From the NCBI GenBank assembly GCA_964589785.1, contig CAZPUQ010000001.1, positions 124,001 through 188,000 on the forward strand: DNA of 64,000 nucleotides. The letters are read 5' to 3'. Below the pieces are notes generated by a model. It searched no databases and was not told where the DNA came from. It saw only the letters and a program-made list of their open reading frames with translations. A program made the translations under genes and the position numbers. Positions 18,509 through 26,684 of the stretch are shown piece after piece (within the stretch, counting starts at the first letter, position 1; every line of letters begins with the position of its first letter). Source of the DNA: JAGVSR01 sp964589785 (GTDB lineage Bacteria; Pseudomonadota; Alphaproteobacteria; Rhizobiales; Hyphomicrobiaceae).

Positions 18509-19510
18509 TCACGCGACCGTCAGCACGATCTTGCCGATGTGGGTGCCCGCCTCCATCCGGCGATGGGCGTCGGCTGCCTCGGCCAGTGGGAAGGTGCTGT
18601 CGATTGGCACCCTCACCTTGCCGGCGGCGAGCAGCGGCAGGATTTGCGCCTCCACCTGACGCGCGATCCCCGCCTTCACCTCCGCCGATCGGATGCGCAG
18701 CGTCGACCCGGTGATCGTCAGCCGCTTCAGCATGACGCGCATGAAGTCGACCGTCGCCTTCGAGCCCGACTGGAAGCCGATGTAGACGAGGCGGCCGTCG
18801 TCCGCGAGCGCGCGGATGTTCTTGTCGATGTAGTCGCCGCCGACCATGTCGAGGACGACATCGACGCCGCGCCCCTCTGTCGCCGTCTTGACGGCCTCGA
18901 GGAAGTCCTGCGTGCGGTAGTTGACGGCGACATCGGCGCCGAGCTTGCGGGCGGCCTCGCATTTCGCCTCCGAGCCGACCGTGGTGATAACCTTCGCCCC
19001 GAATGCCTTGGCGAGTTGGATCGCGGTGACGCCGATGCCCGACGTGCCGCCGTGAACGAGGACCCACGCGCCGGCTTGCAAGCCGCCGCGCTCGAACACG
19101 TTGTGCCAGACGGTGAAGAACGTCTCAGGCACGCCAGCCGCCTCGACGAGCGACAGCCCGTCGGGGACCGGCAGCGTCGCGCCTACGTCGGCGAGGCAGA
19201 ACTGTGCGTAGCCGCCGCCGTTGACGAGCGCCATGACCTTGTCGCCGATCGCGAAGCGCCTTACGCCGCTGCCGACTGCGGCCACCTCTCCCGCGATCTC
19301 CAGTCCCGGAAGCTCGTTGTGTCCCTTCGGTGCCGGATAAAGGCCCGCGCGCTGCAGCACGTCCGGACGGTTGACGCCCGCGGCGTGGACCTTGACCAGC
19401 ACCTGGCCCGGCCCCGGTGCCGGCACGGGCCGGGTCTCGGGAACGAGAACGTCGGGCCCTCCCTTTCCCTTGATGGCGACGACGGTCATGGTCTCGGGCA
19501 GGGCTGTCAT
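18509..19510 (-). CDS. NAD(P)H-quinone oxidoreductase, PIG3/Qor family (zinc-free MDR)
   Basis: A 333-residue medium-chain dehydrogenase/reductase. The N-terminal GroES-like domain contains KVHAAGVNRPDVLQRAGLY near residue 40 and GLEIAGEV; the zinc-ligand cysteines of alcohol dehydrogenases are absent. The nucleotide-binding region is VHGGTSGIGVTAIQLAKAFGA near residue 148. The long match to the PIG3-like quinone oxidoreductases suggests reduction of quinones or enones with NADPH. An internal ATG at 19489 could be the start. A strong terminator lies downstream. Confidence 0.9.
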   Translation of the reverse strand: MTALPETMTVVAIKGKGGPDVLVPETRPVPAPGPGQVLVKVHAAGVNRPDVLQRAGLYPAPKGHNELPGLEIAGEVAAVGSGVRRFAIGDKVMALVNGGGYAQFCLADVGATLPVPDGLSLVEAAGVPETFFTVWHNVFERGGLQAGAWVLVHGGTSGIGVTAIQLAKAFGAKVITTVGSEAKCEAARKLGADVAVNYRTQDFLEAVKTATEGRGVDVVLDMVGGDYIDKNIRALADDGRLVYIGFQSGSKATVDFMRVMLKRLTITGSTLRIRSAEVKAGIARQVEAQILPLLAAGKVRVPIDSTFPLAEAADAHRRMEAGTHIGKIVLTVA

Positions 19511-19628
19511 GATGATGGGTCGCGCTCCGCATGGCGCCGCTTGCCGGCGCCTCCATTGCGGGAGCAGTATGGCGTGGCATCACCCCCGGCAAGGGGTGCG
19601 CGACACCGCAGTCTGATCGGAGGCCGAT

Positions 19629-19823
19629 ATGGATTGGGATGAACCGAAGGCGATAGGACCGGCAGGACACACCGTCGGGCAGCCGCTCGATGACCTTTCC
19701 ATGGCGGACCTGGAAGCGCGCGTGACATCGCTTGAGGGGGAGATCGAGCGGCTGAGGGCTGAGCTTCAGCGAAAGAAGGCGCACGAGGCGGCCGCCTCCG
19801 AGCTCTTCACCGGCAAGTCCTGA
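19629..19823 (+). CDS. DUF1192 small protein
   Basis: A 64-residue acidic protein of the DUF1192 family, common in Hyphomicrobiales and without known function. MDWDEPKAI is followed by a segment typical of the family, LDDLSMADLEARVTSLEGEI, and then IERLRAELQRKKA, which should form one amphipathic helix or short coiled coil. It is divergent from the quinone oxidoreductase gene (118 bp apart). Confidence 0.85.
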   Translation: MDWDEPKAIGPAGHTVGQPLDDLSMADLEARVTSLEGEIERLRAELQRKKAHEAAASELFTGKS

Positions 19824-19986
19824 GCGCCGCGCCGGTTGCAGCCTCATGCAACGTCCGGTTTCGATCGCCGGCATGTGGTCGCCGGGCCGGCGCCCACGTT
19901 CGGCGCAGCCTGGAGACGCGGCGTGTCGTCCGTTCCGCGACACCTGGGAACGCTTTCTTTACCAACCTCAGGTAGCTTCGGCTCAT

Positions 19987-20016
19987 CCAGTTTTCTGGAC
20001 CCCAGTTATCTGGACC
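19987..20016. repeat. Tandem 15-bp palindrome-bearing repeat
   Basis: Two head-to-tail 15-bp units, CCAGTTTTCTGGACC (19987-20001) and CCAGTTATCTGGACC (20002-20016), differ at one base. Each unit contains its own dyad (CCAG-N4-CTGG). A third perfect dyad, GAGTGGC-TT-GCCACTC, follows at 20018-20033. The spacing of 15 bp per unit suggests either protein binding sites or stacked RNA hairpins. Nothing here is coding. Confidence 0.7.
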
Positions 20017-20055
20017 CGAGTGGCTTGCCACTCTGACGCCTCCCTGTTCGACTGC

Positions 20056-20085
20056 GAGCCGCCCCCCAAAGGCGGCTCTTTTTTT
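20056..20085 (+). terminator. Strong intrinsic terminator without an obvious upstream gene
   Basis: GAGCCGCC (20056-20063), loop CCCCAAA, GGCGGCTC (20071-20078), then seven T residues. It is a textbook Rho-independent terminator on the plus strand, yet the nearest plus-strand gene (DUF1192) ends 233 bp upstream. It may therefore end an untranslated transcript from the 19.83-20.05 kb region. Confidence 0.9.
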
Positions 20086-20152
20086 GCTTCATCCACAGCC
20101 TGGATTGGAAGGTGTCTCGACCTCGCCCGTTTTGATCGGACTTGTTAACTAT

Positions 20153-20169
20153 GGCCAGCTAGGCTGGCC
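20153..20169. promoter_or_regulatory. 7-bp dyad before rcdA, possible operator
   Basis: GGCCAGC-TAG-GCTGGCC, a perfect inverted repeat with a 3-base centre, lies about 32 bp before the preferred rcdA start. A GTTAAC half-site lies just upstream, but there is no full TTAA-N7-TTAA CtrA box. Operator function is only inference. Confidence 0.35.
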
Positions 20170-20201
20170 TGGTGGTAAGGGTGTCGAGAGAGTTGGCGTC
20201 T

Positions 20202-20768
20202 GTGTCAAAGCGTTTCATGAAAGACAAAACGAGTATCGAGTTCATTGCCGCCGACGCTCAGGGCGTCACGGTCTCGTTCGGCGAGCGGTTCCAGGCATCC
20301 GCCCAGTTCGATCGCGTCTTCAAGGAGGGCATGTCCCTCGTGGAGCGCACGGCCAGCTACCTCGATGGCGAGGGCCGCAAGGCCGCCAAGGCGCTGACCG
20401 GCCAGGTCACCGTCCTCTACACCACCGAGAGCATGCGGCTGACGACGCGGCTGCTCGATCTCGCCTCCTGGCTGCTCATTCGCCGCGCGCTCAAGGATGG
20501 CGAGATCACGGAAGCCGAAGCGCAGAAGAAGCGCGCGCGCGTGAAGCTGCAGAGCCTCGGCCGTCCCTCGCACATCCGCGGCTTCGCCGAGCTTCCGCAA
20601 GGTCTGCAGCGTCTCATCGAGGAAAGCTTCGCGCTCCACGATCGCATCGTGCAGCTCGACCTTGCCATGACGGGTGCCGCTGACGACAGGCTGATGCCGG
20701 CGTTCGCGGCCAACCCGGTCGGTGCGCAGCTCTCGCGTCTCGAGCGTGCGTTCGCCAAGCTCAATTGA
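20202..20768 (+). CDS. rcdA: RcdA-type regulator (DUF1465)
   Basis: A 188-residue protein of the DUF1465 family, to which Caulobacter RcdA, an adaptor for ClpXP degradation of CtrA, belongs. The family core is SLVERTASYLDGEGRKAAKAL, then YTTESMRLTTRLLDLASWLL, and LPQGLQRLIEESFALHDRIV, the predicted three-helix bundle. The start is uncertain: GTG at 20202 has GAGAGAG 9 bases upstream and is preferred, while ATG at 20217 and GTG at 20172 are possible. A perfect dyad (20153-20169) precedes it, and a strong terminator follows 22 bp after the stop. Confidence 0.88.
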   Translation: MSKRFMKDKTSIEFIAADAQGVTVSFGERFQASAQFDRVFKEGMSLVERTASYLDGEGRKAAKALTGQVTVLYTTESMRLTTRLLDLASWLLIRRALKDGEITEAEAQKKRARVKLQSLGRPSHIRGFAELPQGLQRLIEESFALHDRIVQLDLAMTGAADDRLMPAFAANPVGAQLSRLERAFAKLN

Positions 20769-20789
20769 GCGCAGTGTGCGGAAACGAAG

Positions 20790-20818
20790 AAAGGCCCGGA
20801 TCGGATCCGGGCCTTTTC
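20790..20818. terminator. Bidirectional intrinsic terminator between rcdA and rpmE
   Basis: Arms AAAGGCCCGG (20790-20799) and CCGGGCCTTT (20807-20816) flank a 7-base loop that can itself partly pair; TTTT follows on the plus strand, and the arm supplies the Ts on the minus strand. It separates two convergent genes and can serve both. Confidence 0.85.
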
Positions 20819-20866
20819 GTTTCGTTTTGATGCGGCGTCGGGCCCGGCCGGCTCGACCGGTTCCGC

Positions 20867-21091
20867 TCAGAAGATGCCTTCGAACTTCTTCTTGAAGCGC
20901 GAGACGCGGCCGCCGCGGTCCATGATCTTGGTGTCGCCGCCGGTCCAGGCCGGATGCGTCGTGGGATCGATATCGAGGTGCAGCTCGTCGCCGTCCTTGC
21001 CATAGGTCGAGTACGTGATGAATTCCGTACCGTCGGTCATCTTGACCTTGATCTGATGATAGTCGGGATGCAGCCCGGGCTCTTTTTTCAT
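20867..21091 (-). CDS. rpmE: 50S ribosomal protein bL31, zinc-free form
   Basis: A 74-residue ribosomal protein. MKKEPGLHPDYHQIKVKMTD, then DIDPTTHPAWTGG and RVSRFKKKFEGIF are the bL31 signature. There is no cysteine, so this is the 'C-minus' form that does not bind zinc. The start at 21091 gives the normal N-terminus; in-frame sequence upstream is unsupported. It shares a terminator with rcdA, and its promoter must lie in the 330-bp region shared with the divergent ABC exporter. Confidence 0.96.
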   Translation of the reverse strand: MKKEPGLHPDYHQIKVKMTDGTEFITYSTYGKDGDELHLDIDPTTHPAWTGGDTKIMDRGGRVSRFKKKFEGIF

Positions 21092-21422
21092 TGTGCGTAG
21101 CTCTCTGATGCGAGAAACGGCCGCGCCGGTCACAGGGTGAACCCCGCAGCCTCGATCAGCCTTGAATTCAGGAAGGCGCTTCTATAGTCGAGATGACCGA
21201 CGGGCACAAGCAGCCGCGGACAAGGTCTTGCCGACAAGCCTCCGCGTAGAACGCGGCAGCCGTTCCTGCTACGTTCCGTCGCTGCCGAAAAGGGTCCCAT
21301 TCGACGCCCGGTCTGACCATAATCAAGGCAGACCATCATAATGGCAGAACAAAACAAATGCGTCGCGACCACGCCCGCGCAGCACGGTGCCGGCGACGAC
21401 GGCAGGATCTAGGGGGTTCGTG
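21092..21422. other. Divergent intergenic region rpmE / ABC exporter
   Basis: About 330 bp without a supported gene. It must contain the promoters of rpmE (minus) and of the exporter (plus). A loose inverted repeat (CGGCAGC near 21254 and GCTGCCG near 21281) is visible, with GTTCC repeated inside it, but I can assign no function. Confidence 0.5.
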
Positions 21423-23285
21423 GTGACGTTCGGCAAGTCCGCAGAAAGTTCAGACACGGTCGTCAGTCTTGCCGCCAAGGGCGCGGCCGCGCCGGGCCCC
21501 GCGACCGGCGGATCGCCCGAAGCCAAAACGGGTGGGCGCGTGCGCTCCTTGAAGCCGCTGCTGGCGCTGAAACCCTACCTCATGCAGCACAAGGGCATGC
21601 TGGCTGCGGCCTTGCTGGCTCTCGTGCTGTCCGCCGTCGCGATGCTCTCGGTGCCGCTTGCCGTGCGACGCATGATCGATCACGGCTTCACCGCCGACGG
21701 CTTCATCGATCAGTACTTCGCCATGCTGGTCCTCATCGGGGCCGTTCTGGCCGCCTCGATCGCGGCCCGCTTCTACTGCGTGAACTGGCTAGGCGAGCGC
21801 GTGGTGGCGGATCTGCGCCGCGACGTCTTCGCCCATCTGACCGGCCTCGGCCCCGCGTTCTTCGAGAAGACCCATTCGGGCGAGGTCATGAGCCGGCTGA
21901 CCGCCGACACGACGCAGATCAAGGCGGTCGCCGGCCACACCCTTTCGCAGGCCCTGCGCAACCTCATCATGCTGCTCGGCGCCTTCGTGATGATGTTCAT
22001 CACCAGTCCGGGCCTGTCGGGCCTGACGCTCATCGCCATCCCCGTCATCGTGCTGCCTCTGATGGCCTACGGCGAGGCGGTGAAAAAGCTGTCGCGCAAG
22101 GCGCAGGACACGCTCGCCGAGGCGTCGGCCTACGCGTCGGAGAACCTGTCCGCCGTACGCACCATGCAGTCGTTCGGGCACGAGACCGCCGTCGCCGCCC
22201 GCTTCGGAGACGCCGTGCAGCGCTCGTTCGACGCCGCGCGCGACCGCATGAAGGCCCGCGCCGGCCTCACCGCGCTCACGGTCTTCCTCACCGTTGCGAG
22301 CATCGTCGGCGTGCTGTGGTACGGCGCCTCCGCTGTCATCAGCGGCGAGATGACCGGCGGACAGTTGAGCCAGTTCATCATCTACGCGCTCTTCGTCGCC
22401 GGCGCGCTGGGAGAGCTGGCCGAAGTGTGGGGCGAGATCAGCCAGGCTTCCGGCGCGGCCGAGCGGCTGACCGAGCTTCTGGCCGTCGTCCCCGAGATCC
22501 GCTCGCCCGAGAGGCCGGTGCCGCTGCCCGTGCCTCCGCGGGGCGCCGTCGACTTCGACAACGTCACGTTCTCCTATGCGTCGCGGCCGGGCATTTCGGC
22601 GCTCAGGGACTTCTCCTTGCATGTGAAGCCCGGCGAGACGGTGGCGCTCGTCGGGCCCTCGGGCTCCGGCAAGACCACGATCTTCAACCTCCTGGAGCGC
22701 TTCTACGACCCGACGTCGGGCCGCGTTCGCGTCGACGGCGTCAATGTGGCCGACGCCGACCTGGGCGAACTGCGCCGACGCATTTCGCTCGTCCCGCAGG
22801 ATGTCGCGATCTTCGCCGACAGCGTGCTCGAGAACATCCGCTACGGCAGCCCCGACGCGACCGAGGAGGATGTGCGCAAGGCGGCCGTCGCCGCCCAGGC
22901 GGACTCCTTCATCCGCGCCCTGCCGGACGGCTATCGGACCCGTCTCGGCGAGCGGGGTGTCTCGCTCTCCGGCGGTCAGCGCCAGCGTCTTGCCATCGCG
23001 CGCGCCATTCTGAGGAATGCGCCGATCCTGCTCCTCGACGAGGCAACGAGCGCGCTCGACGCGGAGAACGAGCGGGCCGTGCAGCAGGCGCTGGAGAGCG
23101 TCATGCGAGACCGCACCACGCTCGTCATCGCGCATCGCCTGGCGACCGTCCAGAAGGCAGGCCGGATCCTCGTCATGGAGGAGGGCCGCGTGGTCGAGAG
23201 CGGGACCCACGCCGAGCTCATCGCCAAGGGCGGGCTCTATGGTCGCCTCGCCGCGCTCCAGTTCGGCAAGGAGGCCGCCGAATAG
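21423..23285 (+). CDS. ABC transporter, fused permease-ATPase (MsbA/LmrA-like exporter)
   Basis: A 620-residue half-transporter with an N-terminal six-helix export domain (residues about 45-350) and a C-terminal ATPase. The Walker A is GPSGSGKTT, the signature LSGGQRQR, the Walker B ILLLDEATSALD and the H-loop IAHRLAT. The permease segment GEVMSRLTADTTQIK is typical of type I exporters. Members move lipids, peptides or drugs; the substrate here is unknown. The GTG at 21423 follows AGGGGG with a 6-base gap; the adjacent GTG at 21420 is possible. It ends 15 bp from the convergent MotB-like gene. Confidence 0.92.
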   Translation: MTFGKSAESSDTVVSLAAKGAAAPGPATGGSPEAKTGGRVRSLKPLLALKPYLMQHKGMLAAALLALVLSAVAMLSVPLAVRRMIDHGFTADGFIDQYFAMLVLIGAVLAASIAARFYCVNWLGERVVADLRRDVFAHLTGLGPAFFEKTHSGEVMSRLTADTTQIKAVAGHTLSQALRNLIMLLGAFVMMFITSPGLSGLTLIAIPVIVLPLMAYGEAVKKLSRKAQDTLAEASAYASENLSAVRTMQSFGHETAVAARFGDAVQRSFDAARDRMKARAGLTALTVFLTVASIVGVLWYGASAVISGEMTGGQLSQFIIYALFVAGALGELAEVWGEISQASGAAERLTELLAVVPEIRSPERPVPLPVPPRGAVDFDNVTFSYASRPGISALRDFSLHVKPGETVALVGPSGSGKTTIFNLLERFYDPTSGRVRVDGVNVADADLGELRRRISLVPQDVAIFADSVLENIRYGSPDATEEDVRKAAVAAQADSFIRALPDGYRTRLGERGVSLSGGQRQRLAIARAILRNAPILLLDEATSALDAENERAVQQALESVMRDRTTLVIAHRLATVQKAGRILVMEEGRVVESGTHAELIAKGGLYGRLAALQFGKEAAE

Positions 23286-23300
23286 GCGGCGGTCGCCTGC

Positions 23301-24332
23301 TCAGCGGCTCGTCAGCTTCAGCTCGATGCGCCGGTTTTTCTGCAGCGATGCTTCGTCCGTCCCGCTCTCGATCGGCTGGAACTCGCCGTAGCCGGCCGCC
23401 ACCAGCCGCTCGGCTGGCACGCCGCGCGCGATCATGTGCTTGACGACGGACGCCGCGCGCGCGGTCGACAGCTCCCAGTTCGACGGGAACTGAGCGCTCG
23501 CGATCGGGCGGATGTCGGTGTGGCCGTTGATCTGCACGACCCAGTCGATCTCCTTGGGGATCTGGCGCCCGAGCTCGGCGATGGCGGACGCGATCGGATC
23601 GAGCGCCGCCAGCCCCTCCGGCGTCAAGGACGCCGATCCGGACGCGAACAGCACCTCGCTCTCGAACACGAAGCGGTCGCCGACGACCCGGATGTCTTTG
23701 CGGTCCTTCAGGAGCTCGCGCAGTCGTCCAAAAAAGTCGGAGCGATAGCGCTGCAGCTCCTGTACCTGCCGCGCCAGGGCCGCGTTGAGGCGCTGGCCGA
23801 GATCCTTGATCGTCTTGTCGCTCTCGACCGTCTTCTTCTCGGAGGCGTCCAGCGCCTCGTTGAGGGCCGCGATCTGCCGGCGCAGCTGGGCGAGCTGCTG
23901 GTTGAGGATGTCGACCTTGGCGAGCGCCTCCGTCGAGGCAGCCTTCTGCTGCTCGAGCTCGGTGGTGAGCGCGCCGATCTGGCCCGCGGCTCCCTTCTGG
24001 CGCTCGTCCTCGAGCGCGGCCGCGCCGGTGAGCTTGGCGTTCTCGCTTTTCAGCGTTGCCAGCATGGTCTGCAGCTCGGCCAGCTCGTCCTGGTTGTCCT
24101 TCGACCGGCCCTTCTCCAGCGACAGCAGGCTCGTCAGCTCCGAGATCTGCCGGTTGAGCCGCTGCAGCACCGTGTCCTTGCCCGCCGACTCCTGCGTCGC
24201 GAAGTACTGCGCCAGCATGAACATCGACATGAGGAAGGTGACGACGAGCAGGAGCGTCGACAGAACGTCGACATATCCCGGCCAGAACTCGCCGTAGTCG
24301 GCGCTGCGGCGTCGGCCGCGCCCGCTGGCCAT
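23301..24332 (-). CDS. MotB/OmpA-like membrane protein with long coiled coil
   Basis: A 343-residue protein with one N-terminal membrane helix. GYVDVLSTLLLVVTFLMSMF carries an Asp near its start, where MotB has its proton-accepting Asp. A predicted coiled coil of about 130 residues, rich in Gln, Glu and Lys, follows. The C-terminal OmpA-type peptidoglycan-binding domain begins around FVFESEVLFASGSASLTPEG, with INGHTDIRP and NRRIELKL. The partner gene ends 1 bp upstream, so the pair probably forms an ion-driven complex like MotAB, TolQR or ExbBD. No flagellar or defence genes are next to it, and the load it drives is unknown. Confidence 0.88.
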   Translation of the reverse strand: MASGRGRRRSADYGEFWPGYVDVLSTLLLVVTFLMSMFMLAQYFATQESAGKDTVLQRLNRQISELTSLLSLEKGRSKDNQDELAELQTMLATLKSENAKLTGAAALEDERQKGAAGQIGALTTELEQQKAASTEALAKVDILNQQLAQLRRQIAALNEALDASEKKTVESDKTIKDLGQRLNAALARQVQELQRYRSDFFGRLRELLKDRKDIRVVGDRFVFESEVLFASGSASLTPEGLAALDPIASAIAELGRQIPKEIDWVVQINGHTDIRPIASAQFPSNWELSTARAASVVKHMIARGVPAERLVAAGYGEFQPIESGTDEASLQKNRRIELKLTSR

Positions 24333-24333
24333 C

Positions 24334-25386
24334 TCAGCTCGTCCTGCGGTGGAAGTTGTCGGCAAGCGCCTTCAGGGCGCCGGCGAGCTCCGCCTGCTGG
24401 GCCGACTGCTCGTCCACCCACTCGCGCACGACCTTTTGCTCGCTGCGCATGAGATTGACGAGCTGGTTGACCCCGCGGGCGAGGTCCTTGACGGAATCGT
24501 CGGCCGGGGCGCCGGGGCCGCCGTTGGACGTGCCGGCAAGAGGCATCGCGCCGAGCTTGTCGGAGAGCTCGACGACCGCGCGCTGCATCTCGTAGACGGC
24601 CGTCGTCAGTTGGCGGCTGGCCTGGTCGGTGGCGGCGACCGTGCCGGGGGTCAGCTCGGTAATGCCCGAGAGCCATTCCTCGAGCTCGTTGTAGAACCGG
24701 TTGTGCGCGTGGTTGGCCTGCAGCTCCAGGAAGCCGAGGATCAGCGATCCGGCAAGGCCGAGGAGCGAGGACGAGAAGGCCGTGCCCATGCCCTTCAGCG
24801 GTGCCGCGAGCCCGGCCTTCAACTCGTCGAAGACGGCGACGGTCTCGCCCTTCGTGTCGAGAGCCTGGATGGCCTGGCCGACCGACTGCATCGTCTCGAG
24901 CAGGCCCCAGAAGGTGCCGAGCAGGCCGAGGAAGACGAGCAGGCCCACCAGATAGCGGCCGGTATCGCGCGCCTCGTCGAGCCGCGAGCCGATCGAATCC
25001 ATGATCGAGCGCATCGAGACGGTGGCGAGCGAGAAAGACCCCTTCCGGTCGCGCAGCATGTTTGCCATGGGGGCGAGAAGCACCGGCTGGTGGCCGATGG
25101 CGAGCCCCGGATCGGAGATCCGGAACTCGTTCACCCAGCGGATCTCGCGATAGAGGCGGAAGACCTGGCGAAAGGCGTAGACGATGCCGAGGGCGAGCAC
25201 GCCGATGATGAGCCCGTTGAGGCCGGGGTTGGTCATGAAGGACGTGAAAAGCTGCTGGTGGAGGATCGCCGCCAGGAAGCCGACGAGCGTCAGAAAGATC
25301 AACATCCGCAGCACGAAGATGCCCGGCGGCGTTAGCTTGCGGACATGGGATGCGCTGAGATCGGCGCTCCGCTTCTTCATGATCAT
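24334..25386 (-). CDS. MotA/TolQ/ExbB-like proton channel protein
   Basis: A 350-residue membrane protein. Hydrophobic helices lie at about residues 20-42 and 55-75, and a third and fourth surround LVGLLVFLGLLGTFWGLLET and SSSLLGLAGSLILGFLEL, the latter resembling the conserved TolQ/ExbB/MotA channel region. The C-terminal 110 residues form a charged, probably helical cytoplasmic tail. GGAGG lies 8 bases before the ATG at 25386. It is followed by its MotB-like partner after 1 bp, giving a two-gene operon of unknown function. Confidence 0.85.
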   Translation of the reverse strand: MIMKKRSADLSASHVRKLTPPGIFVLRMLIFLTLVGFLAAILHQQLFTSFMTNPGLNGLIIGVLALGIVYAFRQVFRLYREIRWVNEFRISDPGLAIGHQPVLLAPMANMLRDRKGSFSLATVSMRSIMDSIGSRLDEARDTGRYLVGLLVFLGLLGTFWGLLETMQSVGQAIQALDTKGETVAVFDELKAGLAAPLKGMGTAFSSSLLGLAGSLILGFLELQANHAHNRFYNELEEWLSGITELTPGTVAATDQASRQLTTAVYEMQRAVVELSDKLGAMPLAGTSNGGPGAPADDSVKDLARGVNQLVNLMRSEQKVVREWVDEQSAQQAELAGALKALADNFHRRTS

Positions 25387-25557
25387 TCGTGAAACCTCCG
25401 CCGGGGCGAAACCCGCCACGAGAGCTTATCCGATGGCTTTGTCAGCGGAAACCGGCAACATCAAGCCGCAACCGGCCGGGCTTTGCCTCGTTGCGATTTT
25501 TACCTCCGTCCGCGGCCATGGGAGTAAAATAAACTGTTAGCATCCCTGCACCACGCC

Positions 25558-26445
25558 TCATCGCAGGAGGCGCGCGATCTCGGCGCGAAGCGCGGGGGCA
25601 ATGTCGGGCCGCTCGAGCGCATAGGCGATGTTGGCGGCGAGGAAGCCGACCTTGGAGCCGCAGTCGTAGATGACGCCGTCGAAGCGGACGGCGTGGAAGG
25701 GCTGCCGTCCCTCGCTCATGAGGGTGATCATACTGTCGGTTAGCTGGATTTCCCCGCCCGCACCTTTCTCTTGCGCCGCGAGCAGGGCGAAGATCTCCGG
25801 CTGCAGGATATAGCGCCCGGTGATGTGCAGATTGGAGGGCGCGGTGCCCCGCGCCGGCTTCTCCACCATCGTCGTGATCGCGGAGACTTTGGCTTTCGCA
25901 TCCTGGACGCCGACGATGCCGTACTGATGCGTCTGGTCCTCCGGCACGGGCGCCACGGCGACGACGTTGCCGCCGGTCGCCGCGTAGGCCTCGATCATCT
26001 CCTTCAGGCAGGGCGCCGGGCCGTGGTGCAGCATGTCGGGCAGCAGGAGGGCGAAAGGCTCGTTGCCGATGATGTCGCGTGCGCACCACACGGCATGCCC
26101 CAGCCCGAGGGGCGCCTGCTGGCGGGTGAAGCTCGCCTGCCCGGCGACCGGCAGATCGGCGATCAGCGATTCGAGCTCCTTCGTCTTGTTGCGGTCGGCG
26201 AGCGTCCGCTCGAGCTCGTACTGGATGTCGAAATGGTCCTCGATGACGCCCTTGTTGCGGCCGGTCACGAACACGAAGTGCTCGATGCCGGCCGCGCGCG
26301 CCTCGTCCACCACGTGCTGGATGACGGGTCGGTCGACGACCGTCAGCATTTCCTTCGGCACCGCCTTCGTGGCCGGCAGGAAGCGGGTGCCGAGGCCGGC
26401 GACGGGGAACACGGCCTTGCGGATGCGCGGGGCGAGGGAGGACAT
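25558..26445 (-). CDS. galU: UTP-glucose-1-phosphate uridylyltransferase
   Basis: A 295-residue nucleotidyltransferase that makes UDP-glucose for exopolysaccharide, lipopolysaccharide and glycolipid synthesis. KAVFPVAGLGTRFLPATKAV near residue 10 is the signature nucleotide-binding loop, followed by KEMLTVVDRPVIQHVVDEA. EDHFDIQYELE, FALLLPDMLHH and VEKPARGTAPSNL are further GalU motifs. The length is normal. It is divergent from galE, with a 239-bp region between, so synthesis and epimerisation of UDP-glucose may be co-regulated. Confidence 0.95.
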   Translation of the reverse strand: MSSLAPRIRKAVFPVAGLGTRFLPATKAVPKEMLTVVDRPVIQHVVDEARAAGIEHFVFVTGRNKGVIEDHFDIQYELERTLADRNKTKELESLIADLPVAGQASFTRQQAPLGLGHAVWCARDIIGNEPFALLLPDMLHHGPAPCLKEMIEAYAATGGNVVAVAPVPEDQTHQYGIVGVQDAKAKVSAITTMVEKPARGTAPSNLHITGRYILQPEIFALLAAQEKGAGGEIQLTDSMITLMSEGRQPFHAVRFDGVIYDCGSKVGFLAANIAYALERPDIAPALRAEIARLLR

Positions 26446-26684
26446 GCGGGGAAGGCTCCGGAAGAAAAGGAGGGGTGGGACCGCACCCGATTATCCCTCC
26501 GGGCACGAATTTTGAATAGGAACGTCACGCGATTTAGGAACGGATTGTGGCCAGCGGAAGTTTGCCGGAGGATCCTGCCGGGCTTCAGGTCCACGCTCCG
26601 GTCCACCCTCGCCCCGGATCAGACAATCCGGGACGATCTGGATCAGGTGTCTCAACCTCGTGCGTCAGGAGGCGCATTAAGGAT

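Noticed and set aside
20139..20160. CtrA binding box before rcdA
   Set aside because: GTTAAC gives only one half-site; the second TTAA at the required 7-bp spacing is absent.
21130..21372. Open frame of 80 codons on the minus strand between rpmE and the ABC exporter
   Set aside because: No ribosome binding site or recognisable motif, and it occupies the likely divergent promoter region.
23301..25386. The MotA/MotB-like pair as a Zorya anti-phage system
   Set aside because: No helicase, ZorC or nuclease-type ZorD/ZorE genes adjoin; the flanks are an ABC exporter and galU, so a defence call is not supported.
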